In this document: positions 62,601 to 64,000 of the stretch, piece by piece | Numbering within the stretch: the stretch's first letter is position 1 | Layout: the number at the start of each line of letters is the position of its first letter | From: Condylostoma magnum | Taxonomy: Eukaryota; Ciliophora; Heterotrichea; Heterotrichida; Condylostomatidae | Assembly: GCA_920105805.1 (NCBI GenBank) | Contig: CAKKTI010000010.1 | Location: forward strand, 63,259 to 127,258 | Length of the DNA: 64,000 nt | Direction of reading: 5' to 3' | The notes under the pieces: model-generated | Database searches by the model: none | Told to the model about the DNA's origin: nothing | What the model saw: only the letters and a program-made list of their open reading frames with translations | Translations under genes and position numbers: made by a program

Positions 62601-63104
62601 TTCGTTATCATAGCTCCCAGCAACTGATCTTGTTATGTACGCAGGCACAACAGCAACAAAAAGAGCAGAAAATAGTCCAGCCTCGCTCCTCCCAGTTGCC
62701 TCTCTAGTAAGCAAATAACTACTCAGGGCAGTTAAAGCTGAAAACACAGGTGCTAAAAACACGCACACTTCCTTTATATCCACCGGAAACGACAAAAAGT
62801 GGCATAATTTAAAAATAAAGCTAGAAGTTGCCATTAACCCAGGATACAAGGTTACCCCTATAAACCTTCCCAAAGGAAACCATGACTCCGAGTCAAACCA
62901 GTTCCAAAACTCATAGAACCCTTACTCTGTCAAAAACTTGGTAGTTCTATAGTTAAACCAGGGGTCAAATTCATGGATCACCGACTCAAAGCGAATCACT
63001 GAAAAAATTCTAATTAAAAAGGCCATAAGGCAAATCAGGGATAAGATTACTATACGGAACACTGGAGCCCAGCGCACTAATACTCCTTTTACTCCACTTT
63101 CCAT
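59610..63104 (-). CDS. STT3: Oligosaccharyltransferase catalytic subunit STT3 with a long repetitive C-terminal tail
   Basis: About 1164 residues against roughly 700 for the family. Core (1-700): [16 protein letters not shown] (DxD-type motif), many membrane helices, [10 protein letters not shown], catalytic [20 protein letters not shown] and the terminal block PPGFDLVRQ to [10 protein letters not shown]. It transfers glycans to Asn in the ER. After NRG, residues about 700-760 are polar. Then about 760-1106 consist of 4-residue repeats (DTKQ, ETKQ, EVKE, DAKQ, EVNI), then a polar end with [11 protein letters not shown] and a tandem TAG TAA. The tail is in the same frame as the core. Whether it is translated depends on dozens of TAA codons being read as Gln. 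Confidence 0.9.
59785..60825. repeat. 12-bp minisatellite, about 85 units
   Basis: Plus-strand unit TTATTTAGTGTC and relatives (TTCCTTTACTTC, TTATTTAGTTTC, TTATTTAGCATC, TATATTAACTTC). All are multiples of 12 bp, with no frame-breaking units seen. On the minus strand they read DTKQ, EVKE, ETKQ, DAKQ and EVNI within the STT3 frame. The plus-strand open frame (YLVS repeats) is the antisense reading. Confidence 0.92.
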
Positions 63105-63110
63105 AAATAA

Positions 63111-63986
63111 ATGGCCAAGCTAGAGAGTTATAAAGACCTTACCAAAAACTAAAGCAGTAAGTTATAATCAGACCTGTTATCTAAGTACTTCTGCCAGAGT
63201 TAAAACTTCGGAGTTTACTTAAAATCGTCCCTTGGAAACGGATTAGATGGATATGCTAAGTTGAGGGAGTATAGAGACAAAAATAGCACCTAAGGTGCTA
63301 TTAAAGTTGATTCTAAAAACGACAATGTCTCTTTCAGCGGATTATTGACCACTGCTTCTGATTTCAAGGGAACTTTTAGTTATAATCCGAAATAAGTGAA
63401 AAACACTACTGTGAAGGGAGAGCTGGTGTCTAAGTTCAATGATAGCGATATGTACAGGTTTAATTTGACTGGGGAGTATAATGCTGAAGGTATCAGGGGG
63501 TCGTTAAAGGTGTTTGATGATTTAGCACTGTCTTTGAGTGCTGTGGCTGGTACTAGGAGATTTGGAGCTGGAGTGGATTTAAGCTATAAGGATTCTAAGC
63601 TTACTGGTTATAATGCTACTGCGTATTGGCATGAGGATGAACACTAATTAGCTGTAAAGCATGTAAGTAAAGATAGTGATGAAGTGAAATTAGGAAATCT
63701 AGTGTTATCTGGGTATAAGAAGGTTAATGATGCACTTGAAGTTGGAGGAGAGTTTGTGTATAAGAATGACGGAACGTTCGGAGCGAATTTTGGGGTTGGG
63801 AAAAAGATAGGAAAAGATTTACTAGTTAAGGGAAAGGCTGATTTAGAAGGAAGGATAAATCTAGGAGTTAGGAAAGAAGTTTCATCGGCTGTTACTCTTT
63901 AAGCTGGATTTGGTACTGATATTAATAAATTTACCTAAGATCCTCAGAATGTCAATTTAGGGTTCAAGGTTAAGCTTACTCCGTGA
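63111..63986 (+). CDS. VDAC: Mitochondrial outer-membrane porin (VDAC)
   Basis: 291 residues, the usual VDAC length. N-terminus [16 protein letters not shown] resembles the VDAC N-terminal helix (Y-x-DL-K pattern). The rest is alternating-polarity beta strands rich in Gly, Lys and Asp (e.g. [49 protein letters not shown]). It ends [10 protein letters not shown] and then TGA at 63984-63986, 14 bp before the window edge. VDAC conducts ATP and metabolites across the outer membrane. It is divergent from STT3 with 6 bp between ATGs. Confidence 0.9.
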
Positions 63987-64000
63987 TTTAGGTTAGAATT

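Noticed and set aside
1-64000. Karyorelict code (TGA as the only stop)
   Set aside because: The CDPK and RING genes would run far into neighbours or antisense through PP2C. TAA and TAG clearly terminate some genes.
1-64000. Extensive pseudogenes or frameshifted DNA, as suggested by the fragmented standard-code ORFs
   Set aside because: Breaks are all TAA/TAG/TGA in frame at tolerable Gln or Trp positions; conserved domains are intact.

Overview
This window is a gene-dense, AT-rich piece of ciliate somatic (macronuclear-type) DNA. Read with the standard code every gene is broken by stops. Read with TAA and TAG as glutamine and TGA as tryptophan, almost the whole window resolves into about 35 conserved eukaryotic genes. 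Tryptophan for TGA is forced by motifs: a PWWP domain whose first Trp is TGA, CDGIWD in a PP2C phosphatase, WD40 repeats, the farnesyltransferase core and a CDPK DIW motif. All three codons also end genes: TGA ends NOP58, the hydrolase, the cyclic-nucleotide-binding protein and VDAC; TAG ends H2B, the RING protein, PP2C, RNF185 and PRPF39; TAA ends the CDPK. This fits the Condylostoma nuclear code (NCBI table 28), where stop meaning depends on nearness to the mRNA 3' end, better than the karyorelict code (TGA-only stop). A certain 15-nt intron inside a RING Cys codon fits a heterotrich. Species is inference. Because no codon is an absolute stop, exact 3' ends are judgement calls and are flagged.

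Layout. 1-5.3 kb: calcyphosin-like Ca2+ protein (cut by the window edge), NOP58, a Gln-rich protein, farnesyltransferase beta, a small unknown. 5.5-14.3 kb: a divergent H2B, a Cys-rich LamG-type membrane protein, an alpha/beta hydrolase, a RING-H2 protein, a CDPK and a PP2C. 14.4-18.2 kb: a WD40 plus TRP-like channel fusion. 18.2-27.7 kb (minus): a giant propeller/alpha-solenoid protein and three unassigned proteins. 27.9-34.2 kb (minus): a second LamG/Cys-rich membrane protein and a secreted protein. 34.7-43.4 kb: a small basic protein, ULK4-like kinase, a small mitochondrial-type membrane protein, PRPF39, a PWWP protein and a DUSP12-like phosphatase. 43.8-51.9 kb: an aminotransferase-V/TtcA fusion, a calpain, an AAA ATPase (calpain and AAA perhaps one protein) and a double cyclic-nucleotide-binding protein. 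52-57.8 kb: a Gln-rich protein, a two-pore channel with EF-hands, a coiled-coil protein. 57.9-64 kb: PIG-U, RNF185/RNF5, STT3 with a very long tandem-repeat tail, VDAC.

Themes. PIG-U, STT3 and RNF185 belong to the ER (GPI anchoring, N-glycosylation, ERAD). NOP58, PRPF39, H2B and PWWP are nuclear. Many genes are Ca2+ or signalling proteins. The most unusual signals are: five divergent gene pairs whose ATGs are only 4-8 bp apart; an STT3 whose tail is about 1 kb of in-frame 12-bp repeats carrying dozens of TAA codons; a cysteine-desulfurase-like/TtcA fusion; frequent tandem stop codons at gene ends; and 15-17 nt introns. I saw no tRNA, rRNA, CRISPR array or transposon.
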